This document shows positions 7,503 through 15,176 of a stretch of 64,000 nucleotides of DNA, in pieces (within the stretch, counting starts at the first letter, position 1; each line of letters opens with the position of its first letter). The DNA is taken from the NCBI RefSeq assembly GCF_004353225.1, contig NZ_CP037934.1:2728001-2792000 (forward strand). The letters run 5' to 3'. The notes below the pieces were generated by a model that worked only from the letters and a program-made list of their open reading frames with translations, did no database searches and was not told the DNA's origin. The translations under genes were made by a program, and so were the position numbers. This DNA comes from Marinobacter sp. JH2 (GTDB lineage Bacteria; Pseudomonadota; Gammaproteobacteria; Pseudomonadales; Oleiphilaceae).

Positions 7503-9077
7503 TCAGTCGATAACGCTGCCCCCCGATCCGGCGCTGATATCCTTCAGGATAACCGTACCATCGTCCGAGCCATCGGATACCCAAGGCTCATAACCGTCAC
7601 TGCCATTATTCGCAACAAACAGGTATTTGCTACCCAGGTCGCCATTCACGGCCGGAGCCACCTGATACATGAACGTCAGCGGGAAAGGCTCCGAACCTTC
7701 GTCTACCCCGGTGTCATTGATATCCTTGACCAGCTCCGCTCCCTGGGAGGTGCCATCAGTCTTCCACAGTTCGATACCGAAATCACTGCCACCGGTGCCC
7801 TCGGTATCAGCCGCAAAGAACACGGTACCGTTAGCCTCCACCATGTACTCCACATCAGAGAAGGAATAATCTCCCGTGCTGCGCACGGCCGGATCAATTT
7901 CTGCAGTGTCACTGGTGTTATCAATGCGCAGAAGATACGGGGTTATCCCGGTTTGCTCCACGTACATAAACACACCCAGTGAGGTGCCTACCAACCGATC
8001 TTGATAAGGTTTATTGGCTTCGCTGGCGGTCAGGTTGGTCACCGTGCTGCCGTCATACTCGAAGATATTCAGGTCTGTGGTGCTGGTCCCCTTATCCGCA
8101 ACGAAATAGACCTTATCGTTGCTAGTCACCACATTCTCAGTGATATCGAGCCGTACCGTGCTGCCACCATCATCAAAGGCTACTTCCTCGATATTGCCAT
8201 CTTGATCCAGCTCGTACAGACGAGTTTCTGCATCGGCTGCGTTGAAACGTCCGGTAAACAGCAGCTTGCCGTTATATCCCAACCAATCATCATCGCCAAT
8301 TAGTTGCGGGTATTTCGCCAAAGAGCCGCCGGTAATGGTGTCGTTATTGGTGGCGATCTTCGCGGTTCCTGCCGCAGTACCATCGGTGAAGTAGACATTG
8401 CCGGCAGCCTGATCAAAGAAGAACAGGCCACCATCCACCGGAGTCAGGGACTCAGGATCATCATTGCTGGTCGGGTTGCCATCAATCGTTGAGGTCAGTG
8501 CTTCTACCTCACCGGAAGCGGGGTCAAAAACCACCAGCTCGCGGCCCACACCACTGGCATCATCCACCACCGCATTCATAAACAACTTCCCTGCTGCCGG
8601 CACCATATTATGCGGCTGGGCACTGCCATTGGCGTAGATGTCCGCCACACGCTCGGTGCCCGCGGCGGTGCCGTCGGAGGCCCACAGCTCCACATCACCG
8701 TTGCTGTCCTTGCCCGCGTAGTAGTACGTGCCGTCCAGCTCCGCCATGTAACCACCGCCGAAACGACCCACTTCAAAACCGTTGTTATTGTCATCAACAA
8801 TCTTGACGGTACCGGCGGCAGTACCATCAGTTTTATAGAGGTACTCAACAAGCGCTGCAGCCTTCGCCCTGACGAGTACGGCCGGAGAACTATCTGCCTC
8901 AGCAGCAGGGAACACTACAAAACCATTACCGGTTTCTGTCACTGTGGTGCCAGTCCCTCCGGTGTTTGACTCGGAGGAACCTCCGCCACCTGAACCCGAG
9001 GAGCCTCCGCCACATGCAGTCATCATGGTTGCTACCGCAATGGCGGCTCCCAGTTTGGAAAGTTGTTTCTTGTTCAT
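7503..9077 (-). CDS. Outer-surface lipoprotein with DGT (ELWxxDGTxxGT) repeats
   Basis: A 524-aa secreted protein. The start chosen is the ATG at 9077, which begins a lipoprotein signal (MNKKQLSKLGAAIAVA, lipobox MTAC) followed by a Gly/Ser-rich linker; a longer reading would bury the signal. The body carries repeated units such as LYKTDGTAAGT, ELWASDGTAAGT, VYFTDGTAAGT, ELWKTDGTSQGA and EPWVSDGSDDGT, the ELWxxDGTxxGT repeat found in large secreted proteins, probably forming beta-propeller-like blades. Function is unknown; a role at the cell surface is inferred from the lipid anchor. It sits alone, divergent from the hybrid kinase at 9240, inside the possible tRNA islet. Confidence 0.85.
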   Translation of the reverse strand: MNKKQLSKLGAAIAVATMMTACGGGSSGSGGGGSSESNTGGTGTTVTETGNGFVVFPAAEADSSPAVLVRAKAAALVEYLYKTDGTAAGTVKIVDDNNNGFEVGRFGGGYMAELDGTYYYAGKDSNGDVELWASDGTAAGTERVADIYANGSAQPHNMVPAAGKLFMNAVVDDASGVGRELVVFDPASGEVEALTSTIDGNPTSNDDPESLTPVDGGLFFFDQAAGNVYFTDGTAAGTAKIATNNDTITGGSLAKYPQLIGDDDWLGYNGKLLFTGRFNAADAETRLYELDQDGNIEEVAFDDGGSTVRLDITENVVTSNDKVYFVADKGTSTTDLNIFEYDGSTVTNLTASEANKPYQDRLVGTSLGVFMYVEQTGITPYLLRIDNTSDTAEIDPAVRSTGDYSFSDVEYMVEANGTVFFAADTEGTGGSDFGIELWKTDGTSQGAELVKDINDTGVDEGSEPFPLTFMYQVAPAVNGDLGSKYLFVANNGSDGYEPWVSDGSDDGTVILKDISAGSGGSVID

Positions 9078-9239
9078 CACGTTTACCCCGACAGTCCTGA
9101 TTGTCCCAAAGAAGGATTCATTAGAGCACCGGGGCGAATTTTTTTTCTTCACCCTGATGGGTGAATTCCTTCAGAAAACACTTACAGGAGAATAGAATCG
9201 GGCTAGACTGAGCACCTTTATTTTGTTTGTGCGCCAAAC

Positions 9240-10979
9240 ATGCCAAAGTCCTTCCGACATACGATGACAGATCATCGCGAACGCATTCTTCAGGAGCGCC
9301 ACAACCTGTTCATGAATGAGGTTGGGTCTCGCATGATCCTGTCATTCTGCATCGCTGCGGCGCTTCCCCTTTTCTTTATGGATATGCTCAAGGAGCCCTC
9401 TTTTTTTGGTTGGTATGCGCTGCTCTTTTGCGTCGGGATACAGTCCTTTGCAATTACCCGTTTTTACAATGGCAACAGGGAACAGGAATCACAGAAAACC
9501 GGAAAATGGCATCGGATCAATCTTTACCTGGCCCTGATCTGGGCCATCCTTTGGTCTGCATTTCCTTATCTTTTCCTTCAGGGCACTACCCCTGTCATCC
9601 TGCTGACCTGCCTGGTGCTCCTATCCGTGGCCACTTCTGTGCCTTCTGTTTCCATGGGTGTTTACCCGGATATTTTCATCAGCTTTATCACTCCGGTTTT
9701 TCTGGCCTGGCTGGCTTTCATCCTGATTTTTGTTCCGGAATCACCCGTTATTATCAAGGTCATACCTATTGCCAACCTGCTCTCCATGGTTCTGTTCAGC
9801 CTTTACGTTCATAAATCCCAGATCAGCACCATTGCCTTGCGAATTGAAGCGGAGAAGGCCAGCGAACTCGCCCACCAAGCCAGTGACAGTAAAACCCGTT
9901 TTCTCGCTGCCGCCAGCCACGATCTGCGCCAGCCTTTGCAGGCCGCCACCCTGTATTCCGCCATGCTCAAGAACAACCCGGAACCCCAGCCGGATATTGT
10001 TCGCAAACTGGATAGTGCCATTGCCTCGTGCAATGAACTGCTTGGACATTTGTTAATGCTCTCACGGCTTCAGTCCCAGCGGCTGAAACCCCGTAAACGG
10101 ATCATTAACCTTGCCGAAACACTGCAACCCGTCATCGACGAAATCACCCCTCAGGCCCGGGCCAAAGGCCTGATCTTGGAAATGAAGAACCTGGCTGACC
10201 AGCACATTTTTACAGATGCGGTCATGTTCACCCGTATCGTCCGCAACCTGCTCAGCAACGCCCTCAAATACACACCCCGAGGGCAGATTCGCCTCAGTGC
10301 ACGACAGGAAGGGAATCAGCTGCTGCTAAATATCAGCGACACAGGTATCGGTATCGACGAAGCCTATCAGTCCATGGTATTCGAGGAGTTCATGCAGATC
10401 GACGATGATCACAGCTCCCTCCAGACCGGCCTGGGACTGGGACTGGCCATCGTCAGTAAACTTTCTGTCCTGTGTGATATCCCTGTAAACATGCAGTCAC
10501 GCAAGGGGGCAGGAACCACATTCACCCTATCATTGGCTGCTGCCGCAACCCATCAGCCTCAGCCTGCCGACAATCTGGTCCAGCACCTGCCACTGCTGGA
10601 AACAGTCACAGTGCTACTGATTGATGATGATAAAGACATCACCGAAGCACTTGGCGGGTTACTGGAAAGCCGTGGGGCCAGAGTCTCAGCCCACCACTCA
10701 TTGGAATCGGCTCTTCAGGCACTGAACGAGGCAGGCCACCCGCCTTCGGTAGTGATTACCGATGACCAGATAGGTCCGACCACCAATGCAGGCTCTGTGA
10801 TCGAAGCGATCACTGCCCTGTTTCGCCAGCCAGTGCCAACGCTGATCATTACAGGCAATACCAGCCCTGAATTTATCCAGACACTACCGGATGATATTGA
10901 TGTGCTGTTCAAACCTGTAACTGCCGACGCACTGACGGCAAAATTGGCGGAAATGCTGTCGCTGCGGGGAGCCGCCTAA
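9240..10979 (+). CDS. Hybrid sensor histidine kinase (membrane domain, HisKA, ATPase, receiver)
   Basis: A 579-aa protein. Residues about 30-195 contain six hydrophobic segments with no obvious extracytoplasmic loop domain. A kinase core follows: RFLAAASHDLRQPLQA (His about 228), NLLSNALKY, ISDTGIGID and GLGLGLAIVSKL. A C-terminal receiver (about 455-575) has VLLIDDDKD, acceptor Asp in VVITDDQI and Lys in LFKPV. The SHDLRQPLQA box places it in a group of hybrid kinases often paired with LuxR/NarL-type regulators. The convergent neighbour is such a regulator and the two reading frames overlap by 4 bp at their ends. No clear ribosome site precedes either the ATG at 9240 or the one eight codons later. 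Confidence 0.9.
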   Translation: MPKSFRHTMTDHRERILQERHNLFMNEVGSRMILSFCIAAALPLFFMDMLKEPSFFGWYALLFCVGIQSFAITRFYNGNREQESQKTGKWHRINLYLALIWAILWSAFPYLFLQGTTPVILLTCLVLLSVATSVPSVSMGVYPDIFISFITPVFLAWLAFILIFVPESPVIIKVIPIANLLSMVLFSLYVHKSQISTIALRIEAEKASELAHQASDSKTRFLAAASHDLRQPLQAATLYSAMLKNNPEPQPDIVRKLDSAIASCNELLGHLLMLSRLQSQRLKPRKRIINLAETLQPVIDEITPQARAKGLILEMKNLADQHIFTDAVMFTRIVRNLLSNALKYTPRGQIRLSARQEGNQLLLNISDTGIGIDEAYQSMVFEEFMQIDDDHSSLQTGLGLGLAIVSKLSVLCDIPVNMQSRKGAGTTFTLSLAAAATHQPQPADNLVQHLPLLETVTVLLIDDDKDITEALGGLLESRGARVSAHHSLESALQALNEAGHPPSVVITDDQIGPTTNAGSVIEAITALFRQPVPTLIITGNTSPEFIQTLPDDIDVLFKPVTADALTAKLAEMLSLRGAA

Positions 10980-11587
10980 AGCAGCCCCAGATTGCGGGCT
11001 TTTGCTATACAGGCAGTACGGTTAACGACCTCCAGCTTTTCGTACAGAAGCCGCAAATGGGTCTTTACCGTGTTAAGACTCACAAACAACTGGCGTGCAA
11101 TTTCCTTGTTGCTGTGACCTTCCTGCATCATCACCAGAATCGCCAGCTGCTGACGAGTCAGGGTAAGCGCTTCTTCTGGAGTGGAGCCAGACATCAGAAG
11201 AAAGGACTCTGAGAAATAGCTTCTGCCAGCCATTACCTCACGGATGGCAAACAGGATCCTGTCCACAGGTTCACTTTTGTCTACAAAGCCGTTGACCTTC
11301 AGTTGCAGCGCACGACGAACCGTAACCTCCGTGGCAGAGCCTGAACACACCAGCACGCGTGCATCGGCCATCACCCCCCCAATCAGGTGCCACAGGCTCA
11401 GGCCATCCAAGTGCGGCATGGCCTGATCAAGGATCACCAGATCATATCCTCGCAATAAAGGCCGTTTGTCCAGTAACCCCCCGGGCTGGTGACAGGTGTC
11501 AATAATCGCATCAGCATAGCTGTTCTTTATTGTGAGAGTTAAAGCATCAGCGAAAAGTTGGTGGTCATCCACAATTAAAATTTTCAA
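10976..11587 (-). CDS. NarL/FixJ-family response regulator (receiver plus LuxR helix-turn-helix)
   Basis: A 203-aa protein. The receiver has ILIVDDHQLF and acceptor Asp in LVILDQAMPHLDG, with Lys in GFVDKSEP. A GerE-type DNA-binding domain follows from about residue 138 (LTRQQLAILVMMQEGHSNKEIA, then SLNTVKTHLRLLYEKL). It is convergent with the hybrid kinase at 9240 and is the natural candidate for its cognate regulator, though pairing is inferred from position. Target genes are unknown; the DGT-repeat lipoprotein is a neighbour. Confidence 0.92.
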   Translation of the reverse strand: MKILIVDDHQLFADALTLTIKNSYADAIIDTCHQPGGLLDKRPLLRGYDLVILDQAMPHLDGLSLWHLIGGVMADARVLVCSGSATEVTVRRALQLKVNGFVDKSEPVDRILFAIREVMAGRSYFSESFLLMSGSTPEEALTLTRQQLAILVMMQEGHSNKEIARQLFVSLNTVKTHLRLLYEKLEVVNRTACIAKARNLGLL

Positions 11588-11679
11588 ACATACTACCTTG
11601 GAAATGTTTGACTAACAGCTAAGATTCACCGACATCGGCATAAGCCGGCAATAAATCGAAAATTTAGATGCTAACCTCC

Positions 11680-11908
11680 GGCTATTGCTCTTCGTGGAGC
11701 TTGGTGCTGAGATTATGATGGCATCAACAATTCTGCCTTCACGCAGCATGACGGACAAGGGATACGGAGGCCGTTCGTCCTGACCCTTGGGGTAAATAAC
11801 GGACTACCTTCTTCTCCGGCGGCTTCCACGGAATCAGATTGTCCAACCGCTCCAGAAAGATCTCGGGGCGCGTCTTGCGCTTCTTGTTCTGGCACTCTGC
11901 TTGGGCAG
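11680..11908 (-). pseudogene. IS5-family transposase remnant (frameshift and internal deletion)
   Basis: The minus strand from 11905 reads QAECQNKKRKTRPEIFLERL and then DNLIPW, the N-terminal block of IS5-type transposases (compare [20 protein letters not shown]). After a frame change it continues YPKGQDERPPYPLSVMLR, matching the FYPKAGNGRRPYPLETMLR block. It then jumps to EGRIVDAIIISAPSSTK, matching the GTLVDATIIEAPSSTK block about 95 residues further on in intact enzymes. The gene is thus frameshifted, internally deleted and lacks the DDE catalytic region. No inverted repeats were recognised. Confidence 0.8.
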
Positions 11909-11931
11909 GCCATAGATCTCAAGGCCTTACG
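11909..11931 (+). repeat. Direct repeat copy 2: imperfect copy of the tRNA-Arg 3' flank
   Basis: Matches 7222-7244 at 22 of 23 positions (T to C at the tenth base), and weaker identity continues into the terminator region of the first copy. It directly abuts the IS5 remnant. It could be the distal attachment-site scar of an inserted element, or a second copy of a sequence that commonly follows tRNA genes in this genome. Confidence 0.6.
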
Positions 11932-11981
11932 CGGAATCGCAGAATCTTTTTGCTGAATGGGAATAGGTTAGCATTTGAAAG

Positions 11982-13316
11982 TCAGCCCTTAGCAAACTCC
12001 AGATATCGACTGGCGGCCTGTTTTTTCTCGTCTTGGCTGTTTAATAGCTCTAGCCTTAACCGGTCGATAATAAGCATGTAGCCGTCGAGGGGTGAGTCCT
12101 GTTCCCCTGCGTTTTTGGTTTCTTCGATAAAGGCTTTTTGCTTTTCTCGAATCTCGTTAAGCTTTTTCAGCGCACCGCGAATGGCTTCGATACGAGCACC
12201 TAAGAGCCCACCAATTTCGTCCTCTCCTTCACCACCCTCTGGTACGACGACACCGTTGCTACCGATGCGCTGAACGGCCAAAGGAATCTCTTCCGTATTC
12301 TGCTCGGCCAGGGTAATTTCTTCGAGCGTGCGAACTTCGCCCTCTGTCGTCAGGTAGATACCAGAGGCCTGTATCTGCCCCAACGGAATGCCTTGCCGAT
12401 TCGTCAGGGTAAAGCTGTCTTCTGCGCTACCTACATACAATGCTTGCACGCCCACTTCCGCTAGCGACTTTAGCGTTTCAGAGCCATCAGCCGCTTGCAC
12501 CCACACAGACAGCAAAGAGAACATGTCGTCGTTGGCATCAATCCACTGGTTGCCGTCGTCATCAAACCTTGCAAGTTCACTGAAGCCCGATCCACTTTGT
12601 GGCCCAAACAGCTCCGTGCCGTCGTCCACTTCGCCGTTGCCATTTCGATCAAACACAAGATAACCACTGCCACTTCCGAGGCTAGCGAACTGCGCAGTTT
12701 CTCCGTTTCCTTCCATATCGAATTCGAAAAGTGTGTCGGTCAACTGTGCAGTGGCACTGCCAAAGTTAATCACCAATGGATCCGTCATCGGACGCTCTTC
12801 AATCCGCAGGTTTTCGGAATATTCGTAGGTTTGCGATTGCGACTGGCGAAGCGACAGGGTGAAATCAATGGTTTCACCATTCTCAAGTGAGATGCTTCCA
12901 GTAGAGGTAAATGACCGGGTCTCACTTTGCGAATAGAACATGTAGCGATTCGCTTCAATGGACATACTGCCACTCGTTTGGGTAGTGGCATCGCCGCTCA
13001 AGGCGGCACGACCTACACTAATCGCCTGCTGACCACGGAGGAACAAGTCTGTGGTTTTTTCTACCAACTCCGCACTGGAATACACCTTATTGCTATCACC
13101 ACCACTAATGGTGCCGGAACTCGTAAACCCGAGACGTTCGTGACTGTTATAACGATAGCTGGCATCACGCACTAGATTAAGCTGCCTGCCACCATTCTGC
13201 GCGTCTGCAAGGCCGGGGGATAGAGGCTGCTGGTTGATACGCAGCTGGCTTTTGCTAAACGCTGTTTCTTGGCGAGAGTTTCCCTGAAGAAAGGAAATTT
13301 GGCTGGATACGATCAT
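11982..13316 (-). CDS. Protein of unknown function with calcium-binding-type loops, likely flagellar regulon
   Basis: A 444-aa protein without a signal peptide (MIVSSQISFLQGNSRQE). The first half is rich in Ser, Gln and Gly. At about 225-290, DRNGNGEVDDGTELFG and FDDDGNQWIDANDD are Asp/Asn-rich loops like EF-hand or dockerin calcium sites. The C-terminal 80 residues are charged and helical (LKKLNEIREKQKAFIEE) and probably form a coiled coil. I do not recognise a named family. A strong sigma-28-type promoter lies 40 bp upstream, suggesting that it is made with late flagellar and chemotaxis genes. It may be exported by a route that needs no classic signal. Confidence 0.8.
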   Translation of the reverse strand: MIVSSQISFLQGNSRQETAFSKSQLRINQQPLSPGLADAQNGGRQLNLVRDASYRYNSHERLGFTSSGTISGGDSNKVYSSAELVEKTTDLFLRGQQAISVGRAALSGDATTQTSGSMSIEANRYMFYSQSETRSFTSTGSISLENGETIDFTLSLRQSQSQTYEYSENLRIEERPMTDPLVINFGSATAQLTDTLFEFDMEGNGETAQFASLGSGSGYLVFDRNGNGEVDDGTELFGPQSGSGFSELARFDDDGNQWIDANDDMFSLLSVWVQAADGSETLKSLAEVGVQALYVGSAEDSFTLTNRQGIPLGQIQASGIYLTTEGEVRTLEEITLAEQNTEEIPLAVQRIGSNGVVVPEGGEGEDEIGGLLGARIEAIRGALKKLNEIREKQKAFIEETKNAGEQDSPLDGYMLIIDRLRLELLNSQDEKKQAASRYLEFAKG

Positions 13317-13356
13317 GGCGGCTGCTTACCTCAAGGCTCATTAGGGACCTACTCGC

Positions 13357-13383
13357 ATATCGGCAGGTGCCCAATGAACTTGA
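13357..13383 (-). promoter_or_regulatory. Sigma-28 (FliA)-type promoter of the 13316 gene
   Basis: On the minus strand TCAAGTTC, 11 nt, then GCCGATAT, against the enterobacterial FliA consensus TAAAGTTT-N11-GCCGATAA (13 of 16 positions, exact spacing). The -10 element ends 40 bp before the start codon. Confidence 0.75.
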
Positions 13384-13486
13384 GCAATTTATATACAATC
13401 GCTGAGCGCAGCTGGACTTACTCCAACGCAGTGGATACGCCTAGCCTATTAAGCTCGCTTGCTATGCAGTCCTGGGTAAGTGCGTG

Positions 13487-14122
13487 TCAATCAAAAAACT
13501 GACGGGTGAACTCAATCCTCCGGCGGGCGAGCCTCAGCTTACCTTTGCGTTCCAATTCCTTCAGCAGGCGACTGATCACCTCTCTGGCAGTACCCAGCTC
13601 TGTGGCAAGCTCTTGATGGGTAATCATGAGAAATCCCTGCCCAGCCCGGGCTTCAAGCCAGCAAAAAAGACGTTCATCCATACGTCGGAATGCGACTTCC
13701 TCAACCAAAAGCATCAAATCATTCAGGCGACGACCGTAGGAATCCATAATGCCGCGCCGAAAGTTCGCTGACTGATCCATCAGGCGGTCGAAAACATCTC
13801 TCGGCATCATGAACACTTCCGTGTCTTCCTCAACAACGGCCTCTGCCCTAAAACCCTCGCCCGTCATCAAACACCCAATCGACAAGGTACAGATTTCATC
13901 TGCCCCCATTCGATAAAGCACTATATTATTACCGGACAACCCGGTCATTTGAACCTTTACGACTCCGCTCAACACAAGGGGAAGACCAGAACAGGGCTCT
14001 CCCGCACGGAACAAAATTTTTCCATGCTCAAAATGCATGGTCTGAAAAACACCCAATATCTCGCTGCGCAAGCTCTCGGGCAACGTATCAAAAATGCTAT
14101 GGCGCACCCTCGGGACTCCCAT
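13487..14122 (-). CDS. Crp/Fnr-family transcription regulator
   Basis: A 211-aa regulator. A cyclic-nucleotide-binding-type beta-roll covers about residues 10-125 (FEHGKILFRAGEPCSGLPLVLSG). A dimerisation helix follows, then a winged helix with ITHQELATELGTAREVISRLLKELERKG from about 170. The N-terminal cysteine cluster of oxygen-sensing Fnr is absent, so it does not carry an Fnr-type iron-sulfur sensor. The ligand, if any, is unknown. It is divergent from the DUF2892 gene at 14244, and an inverted repeat GTGA-N5-TCAC lies between them, so it may control itself and that gene. Members of this type often respond to redox state, nitric oxide or haem. Confidence 0.9.
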   Translation of the reverse strand: MGVPRVRHSIFDTLPESLRSEILGVFQTMHFEHGKILFRAGEPCSGLPLVLSGVVKVQMTGLSGNNIVLYRMGADEICTLSIGCLMTGEGFRAEAVVEEDTEVFMMPRDVFDRLMDQSANFRRGIMDSYGRRLNDLMLLVEEVAFRRMDERLFCWLEARAGQGFLMITHQELATELGTAREVISRLLKELERKGKLRLARRRIEFTRQFFD

Positions 14123-14164
14123 GAAAAAACCGCACCTCGGTTATCAAAGCTGGCTAGAGCTTGT

Positions 14165-14177
14165 GTGACTTTATCAC
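14165..14177. promoter_or_regulatory. Inverted repeat GTGA-N5-TCAC, possible Crp/Fnr-type operator
   Basis: GTGACTTTATCAC between the divergent regulator (start 14122) and DUF2892 gene (start 14244). It resembles a Crp/Fnr half-site pair, but the spacer is 5 instead of 6 (Crp), so the call is tentative. Confidence 0.4.
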
Positions 14178-14243
14178 TGACTGAGCTTAGTAGTCGGCGC
14201 TACACTTTTTATATCATCTTTCAACCACACTGGAGTGCACACA

Positions 14244-14432
14244 ATGAGTATCAATATGGGATCAGCAGACCGTGTCATTCGAGCTCTTGTCGGCGTTTTA
14301 CTTCTGTCGCTCGTTTTCTTTGGCCCGCAGACACCCTGGGGCTGGATTGGGATTATCCCACTAGTAACCGCTGCGGCCGGCAATTGTCCTGCTTACTCAC
14401 TGCTCGGCATAAAGACCTGCAAAAAAAGATAA
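14244..14432 (+). CDS. DUF2892 (YgaP-like transmembrane) small membrane protein
   Basis: A 62-aa protein, MSINMGSADRVIRALVGVLL onward, with two hydrophobic helices and a PWGWIGIIPLVTAAAGNCPAYSLLGI segment. This is the inner-membrane DUF2892 domain that also forms the tail of some rhodanese proteins (YgaP). The conserved NCPAY Cys is present. The start is the ATG at 14244 with GGAG eight bases upstream; an in-frame GTG three codons earlier lies inside that ribosome site and is unlikely. The DsrE-like gene downstream suggests a link to sulfur or redox chemistry. Confidence 0.85.
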   Translation: MSINMGSADRVIRALVGVLLLSLVFFGPQTPWGWIGIIPLVTAAAGNCPAYSLLGIKTCKKR

Positions 14433-14591
14433 TAAAACGAGTCTAGAGAAAGGTGTAAAACGACCAAAGTACCGTTACAGGGTGAAAGCAAGCCTACAAC
14501 CGCCTAACTCTGCAATCTAAAGCGGTGGCCAATTTGGAGGCCAGCAGCTAAAGGCAGTCGGTATTTAAAAATTTCCTTGAGGAGCTTTCCC

Positions 14592-15035
14592 ATGTTCAAA
14601 TCCATTAAAGCCTTGGCCGCGGCTACGCTGATTGCCGCAGTACCTTTCGGTGTCCAAGCTGACAGCCATAACGGCAGCGTTGAAGAAGTGCTGGTAATTC
14701 TGTCCAGCGATTCCCTGCAAACCCAAGGCATGGCCATGGTTCTTTCAAACACCATGGCCCAACAAGGGGCCAAGGTAAACGTACTGCTTTGCGACCAAGC
14801 CGGGGATCTGGCGCTGAAGTCATACGAAGCGCCGGCGCTCAAGCCAAAGAATGTGACCCCGGGGCAAATGCTACGAAGTCTTCTCAAGCAAGACGGCCAA
14901 GCAAAGGTTTGTGCGCTCTACCTGCCCAACAGCCCGTACGGCAAAGATGACCTGATCGACGGCGTCGGCGTTGCCATGCCGCCTGAAATGTCTGGCCAAA
15001 TGCTGAACCCAAAAATCAGGACGTTCACTTTCTAA
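14592..15035 (+). CDS. Periplasmic DsrE-like protein
   Basis: A 147-aa protein with a signal peptide (MFKSIKALAAATLIAAVPFG, cleavage probably after VQA). A DsrE/DsrF-type domain follows: VLVILSSDSLQTQGMAMVLS, then GAKVNVLLCDQAGDLAL, with a possible active Cys in LLCDQAG and another in KVCALY. DsrE-fold proteins carry or transfer sulfane sulfur, and exported versions occur near YgaP-like and rhodanese genes. The start at 14592 has GAGGAG eight bases upstream. It lies downstream of the DUF2892 gene on the same strand with a 159-bp gap, so it may have its own promoter. Confidence 0.8.
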   Translation: MFKSIKALAAATLIAAVPFGVQADSHNGSVEEVLVILSSDSLQTQGMAMVLSNTMAQQGAKVNVLLCDQAGDLALKSYEAPALKPKNVTPGQMLRSLLKQDGQAKVCALYLPNSPYGKDDLIDGVGVAMPPEMSGQMLNPKIRTFTF

Positions 15036-15176
15036 ATCAGATACATGGTCGCCCAATTCGGCAGGCGCAGGGATGGCCCTGCTCAAGGACTCATAACAGA
15101 CTTCAAAGGCTCCCTGCTAACGCGACTTCAGAGTCGGTAAGGATCAGGAGAGTCTTCGACCCAAGCTCAAATACGG

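Noticed and set aside
11713..11922. Minus-strand 69-residue frame over the IS5 remnant
   Set aside because: It is the wrong frame of the decayed transposase; the meaningful similarity lies in the other two frames.
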